Of a DNA stretch of 34,552 nucleotides, positions 31,369 through 34,552 are shown piece after piece. A model generated the notes under the pieces. It was given only the letters and a program-made list of their open reading frames with translations. It did not search any database and was not told where the DNA came from. Source of the DNA: Nitrospiraceae bacterium (lineage in GTDB: Bacteria; Nitrospirota; Thermodesulfovibrionia; UBA6902); assembly GCA_003599425.1 (NCBI GenBank), contig QZKC01000062.1, forward strand, positions 1 through 34,552. Direction: 5' to 3'. A program made the translations under genes and the position numbers. Positions within the stretch are counted from its first letter, which is position 1; the number at the start of each line of letters is the position of its first letter.

Positions 31369-32073
31369 ATGGCTGAGATTTTTATTAGCTATCGGCACGA
31401 TGACAGCGAAGGATGGGCTGGACGTCTGTCAGAAGCACTTCAGCGGGCTTATGGGGAGAAAGCAGTCTTCTTTGATTTGGATTCCATTGCTGCTGCTGAG
31501 AACTGGAAACACAGAATAGATGAGTGTCTGGAGAATAGCAAAATCATGATTGTTATGATCGGCCCCAAATGGCTCACAATCTCCGATTCATCTGGTCGAC
31601 GCCGTCTCGATGACCCAGATGATATCGTACGTCAGGAAATCATTGCTGCAATTTCCCGTCATATTCCAATATTAACTCTTTTAGTGGGCAACGCGACGCT
31701 GCCAAAGCCAGATGATTTACCCGATGCACTACGTAACATTTTGACTTATCAGGCACAGGAATTACCGACGAAGCGTTGGAAGCGTGAGATTGAATCACTA
31801 CTACTTGAAGTTGGTAAAATTATTGGTCAGAAACCTGAGGTTGATAAGGCAACATCGACCATTAAAGTTGGCGAAGAGATCATTCTCGAAGATGTTTCCG
31901 CCGGTGATATTGCTGGATATAAGGGACGAGAGGTTCCAGAAGGCATTCATCCAGTAGAAGTCGGAAAGAAGGCCAAGATCAAAAAAGCATCTCTCGGCGA
32001 TATTGTTGGTATTAAGATCACAGACAGGAAAGAGCGGAAACAGTCTGGTCGGTTAAAAAAATCAAAACAGTAA
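31369..32073 (+). CDS. TIR-domain protein with GDI-motif tail
   Basis: The 234-residue protein has an N-terminal TIR domain (1 to about 150): IFISYRHDDSEGWAGRLSEAL, VFFDLDSIAAAENW, IMIVMIGPKW, and DPDDIVRQEIIAA, where Glu90 is the likely catalytic residue for NAD cleavage. The tail carries two related beta-type segments, EEIILEDVSAGDIAGYKG (169-186) and KAKIKKASLGDIVGIKITDR (201-220). The second matches the insert in the STAND-like ATPase two genes upstream. It ends in a Lys/Arg-rich stretch. An excellent ATAGGAGGAAGAC site precedes the ATG, nine bases after the TPR gene. I infer it is the effector of the ATPase/TPR pair. Confidence 0.83.
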   Translation: MAEIFISYRHDDSEGWAGRLSEALQRAYGEKAVFFDLDSIAAAENWKHRIDECLENSKIMIVMIGPKWLTISDSSGRRRLDDPDDIVRQEIIAAISRHIPILTLLVGNATLPKPDDLPDALRNILTYQAQELPTKRWKREIESLLLEVGKIIGQKPEVDKATSTIKVGEEIILEDVSAGDIAGYKGREVPEGIHPVEVGKKAKIKKASLGDIVGIKITDRKERKQSGRLKKSKQ

Positions 32074-32107
32074 CTATATTAAAGATAAAAGATTAAAGGG
32101 GGCATTC

Positions 32108-34552
32108 ATGAGCATATCATCTGAAAAAGCTGTTTCAATAATCTCAGGACTAATTCCTGTCCCTGAATTTAAAGACCTCAAATCGCTCGTCTCTGCATTA
32201 AAGGCCGACCTTCAGTTCAGACTTGCTGGTAAACTATTGGAACTGTCACGTCCCTTATATCCCGAAAAGGTATGGATCGTTCAGCAATTGGCGCTCTGCA
32301 CTTACAAGGATGAGGAGGTGCTTCCCGCAACACGCTTTCAGAAGGCGCTGGAATTTCTTGAGGAGATCGGACTGCGCAAGGAAGAGACCGATGATCCTGA
32401 GACCCTGGCGCTCGGAGGCGCGGTCTACAAGCGAATGTGGGAATATCGCGGCCAGATCGAGCATCTGCACGAGTCGCTTGCGTTTTACCGTGCGGGATGG
32501 CATGCCAGTCTGAAGCCGGAACCTGGTTCAGATAAAGCCCCAAGTCCGCCGAGGGATTATGGGTATAGCGCAGTAAATGCGGCATACATTCTTGATGTCC
32601 TTGCCTCAAGGGCTCGTGTTCTCAGCAAACGCACAGGCACACGTAGCGAAGAAGCAGAGAAATATGCACGTGAGGCAAAGGAACTTCGTGAGGATGCGCT
32701 GGAGAGACTGAAAAAGGCATATGCTGATGATCTTTCCCTTGAGAAGTATGACTGGTTTGCCGTGACACTTGCTGAGCTTCACTTTGGCCTTGAACATTAT
32801 GATGATGCAGGGGAATGGCTCAAAATGACCATGGAGAGAGGCCCGTCTGAATGGGAGTTGCAGACTTCGTTCAGGCAATTCGTGAACATAGCACGCCTGC
32901 AACAGATCCATCCTCCCCGGGAGCATTCTGAACTGAAGGACTGGCACCCGGCATGGAGAGCGCTTTCCCGCTTTCTTGGTGAAAAGGAGACCCTGAGCGC
33001 ACTGTCGTGTTATCGCGGCAAGGTGGGACTCGCCCTTTCAGGCGGAGGGTTTCGCGCGTCACTGTTTCACCTTGGGGTTCTTGCACGTCTGGCAGAGATG
33101 GATGCGCTGCGTTCCATAGAAGCCCTGTCCACTGTTTCCGGCGGAAGCATAGTCGGAGCGCTTTATTATCTGGAGGTGCAGCATCTCCTGCAAACGAAAG
33201 AAGATCATTTTATAACCAGAGAGGACTATATAGAAATTATAAGACGGATACAGGAACGGTTTCTGTCAGGCGTTCAGAAAAACCTTAGGACACAAGTGCT
33301 GTCGGATTTTGTAACTAATATTAAAATGATCTATACAAAGGAATACTCACGCAGCCACCGCCTCGGGGAACTTTATGAGAAGGAACTGTACAGCCGCATT
33401 GGTGAGGACGATACACTGTGCACTGAACCGCGTCTCATGCGAAACCTGTTAATAACACCTGCTGGTCATTCCGTGGACAAACCGTTCAAGCCCAAATTCT
33501 CCAACTGGAGACGACGTGCCAGGATCCCGGTACTGCTTCTCAATACAACTTCACTGAACTCGGGACACAGTTGGCATTTTACTGCACGCTGGATGGGAGA
33601 ACCTCCGGGTTCCGTTTCAACTGAAGTTGATGTGAATGACCGCTACCGCAGGCTCTGGTACGAGCAGGCGCCTGAGGAGAGGCACAGGAATTACCGTCTC
33701 GGCTATGCTGTGGCAGCCTCAGCGTGTGTGCCCGGTCTTTTCGAACCCCTCCCGCTCGAAGGGCTGTATCCTGGCCGTACGGTCAGGCTTGTCGATGGCG
33801 GTGTACACGATAACCAGGGAGTGGAGGGATTGCTGGATGAAGGCTGTACCATCATCCTCTGCAGCGATGCATCAGGTCAGATGGAAGACCTGAAACGTCC
33901 TTCAGACAGTGTTATCGGGGTGCCTCTGCGTTCAAACAGTATTCTTATGGACCGTGTTCGAGAAGCAGAGTATCATGACTTGCGGGGCCGTGTTGAAAGC
34001 CGTTCCCTTCAGGGACTTTTTTTCATTCACCTGAAAAAGGACCTTAAAACGCTTCCTGTAGACTGGATCAATTGCGACAATCCTACAGTCCCGCCCCATC
34101 AGTCCACATGCACTACCGATTATGGAGTAGACAGGGACCTTCAGAGAAGGCTCGCCGCCATACGCACAGACCTGGATTCTTTTTCCGAGATCGAGGCGTA
34201 TTCACTCATGCTGAGCGGTTATCTTATGGCCGAGCAGGAGTTCAGGGAACTGGACAAACAGCACAGAAAGGATGGAGAAATAGGGACATGGGGCGATTTT
34301 GATGTCGATGCTCCGCGCGGGGCCTGGACATTCCTGCAGTTGGAAAATCTTATGCGCCAGCCTCCGGACACATCTGATGCGCGCAGGAGAGAACTCGAAA
34401 AACACCTTGAAGCCGGTTCGTCATTGTTCTTCAAGATATGGAAGCTCAATCCCACACTGCACAAGCTTGGCCTGACCGTCGGCGCGGCTCTGGCTATTCT
34501 CCTTCTTTGGTTTGCATATTCTTACCGGGACACTCAGATCACACTCATTTCT
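32108..34552 (+). CDS. Patatin-like phospholipase with TRAFs-binding/TPR-like N-terminus (3' end missing)
   Basis: The reading frame is open from ATG 32108 to the window end (815 codons). Residues 1 to about 290 are helical, with TPR-like and TRAFs-binding-like stretches (TLALGGAVYKRMWE, DYGYSAVNAAYILDVLASRA) that resemble the C-terminal part of the protein at 22710. The patatin domain follows: oxyanion GGGFR (312-316), nucleophile Ser347 in TVSGGSIVGAL, and the catalytic-dyad Asp563 in VDGGVHDNQG. A membrane helix (GLTVGAALAILLLWFAYSY) comes near the break. It would hydrolyse membrane phospholipids when activated, a known effector strategy in bacterial immunity. An AAAGGGGG site precedes the ATG. 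Confidence 0.85.
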   Translation, partial: MSISSEKAVSIISGLIPVPEFKDLKSLVSALKADLQFRLAGKLLELSRPLYPEKVWIVQQLALCTYKDEEVLPATRFQKALEFLEEIGLRKEETDDPETLALGGAVYKRMWEYRGQIEHLHESLAFYRAGWHASLKPEPGSDKAPSPPRDYGYSAVNAAYILDVLASRARVLSKRTGTRSEEAEKYAREAKELREDALERLKKAYADDLSLEKYDWFAVTLAELHFGLEHYDDAGEWLKMTMERGPSEWELQTSFRQFVNIARLQQIHPPREHSELKDWHPAWRALSRFLGEKETLSALSCYRGKVGLALSGGGFRASLFHLGVLARLAEMDALRSIEALSTVSGGSIVGALYYLEVQHLLQTKEDHFITREDYIEIIRRIQERFLSGVQKNLRTQVLSDFVTNIKMIYTKEYSRSHRLGELYEKELYSRIGEDDTLCTEPRLMRNLLITPAGHSVDKPFKPKFSNWRRRARIPVLLLNTTSLNSGHSWHFTARWMGEPPGSVSTEVDVNDRYRRLWYEQAPEERHRNYRLGYAVAASACVPGLFEPLPLEGLYPGRTVRLVDGGVHDNQGVEGLLDEGCTIILCSDASGQMEDLKRPSDSVIGVPLRSNSILMDRVREAEYHDLRGRVESRSLQGLFFIHLKKDLKTLPVDWINCDNPTVPPHQSTCTTDYGVDRDLQRRLAAIRTDLDSFSEIEAYSLMLSGYLMAEQEFRELDKQHRKDGEIGTWGDFDVDAPRGAWTFLQLENLMRQPPDTSDARRRELEKHLEAGSSLFFKIWKLNPTLHKLGLTVGAALAILLLWFAYSYRDTQITLIS

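Overview
The window reads as chromosomal DNA of a Gram-negative, flagellated and probably anaerobic bacterium. KDO synthesis and an ADP-heptose-type glycosyltransferase imply an LPS outer membrane. Two MotAB stator pairs and a PilZ protein imply a flagellum. A CooC-type nickel-insertion ATPase implies CO dehydrogenase/acetyl-CoA chemistry. Moderate GC content, many small dispersed repeats and this gene mix fit Nitrospirota (Thermodesulfovibrionia-like) or a Desulfobacterota relative. That placement is a guess from gene content.

Layout: (1) 1-259, 5' part of cooC (minus strand). (2) 289-540, a MITE-like element with terminal inverted repeats. (3) 664-6666, a surface/flagellar glycan block: UDP-glucuronate decarboxylase, a three-part glycosyltransferase containing a Maf-type N-terminal domain, and a GT9 enzyme with a long extra C-terminus. 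(4) 6727-13886, a motility/signalling block: helical protein, stand-alone receiver, PilZ, MotA1-MotB1 and a PAS histidine kinase on the plus strand, converging on MotB2-MotA2 on the minus strand. (5) 14129-16096, small genes: Cys-rich DUF6485-like protein, tRNA-Leu(CAA), MshEN-like protein, entericidin-like lipoprotein, charged lipoprotein and a TlpA-like thioredoxin. (6) 16211-22444, housekeeping: gcvH-lpd, then the tightly packed kdsA-kdsD-kdsC-pgsA-plsY-queC. (7) 22710-34552 (runs off the end), an accessory island of eleven or more same-strand genes that looks like an NTP-dependent biological-conflict (immunity) cluster.

The island encodes a nucleoside-deoxyribosyltransferase/TIR-like protein with a TRAFs-binding/TPR-like region, a SLATT/DUF4231 two-TM protein, three TIR or TIR-like proteins (one fused to a Trp-Ala-Ile-Gly repeat membrane region), a pYEATS protein, and a lipoprotein, small helical protein and multi-pass membrane protein. 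It also encodes a STAND-like P-loop ATPase overlapping a TPR protein with a C-terminal membrane anchor, and a patatin-like lipase whose N-terminus resembles the TRAFs-binding-like region of the first gene. A motif of the form KIxxxSxGDIxGIxIxD occurs in the STAND ATPase and, twice in related form, in the TIR protein two genes downstream. It is a candidate physical link between sensor and effector.

Good sigma70-like promoters are visible ahead of the tlpA-like gene, gcvH, the island and the island lipoprotein gene. The last is followed by an 11-G tract in the predicted 5' UTR. Period-7 and period-8 short tandem repeats occur between genes and, unusually, inside the reading frames of kdsC and queC. 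I saw no CRISPR array, rRNA, integrase, transposase gene or convincing intrinsic terminator.
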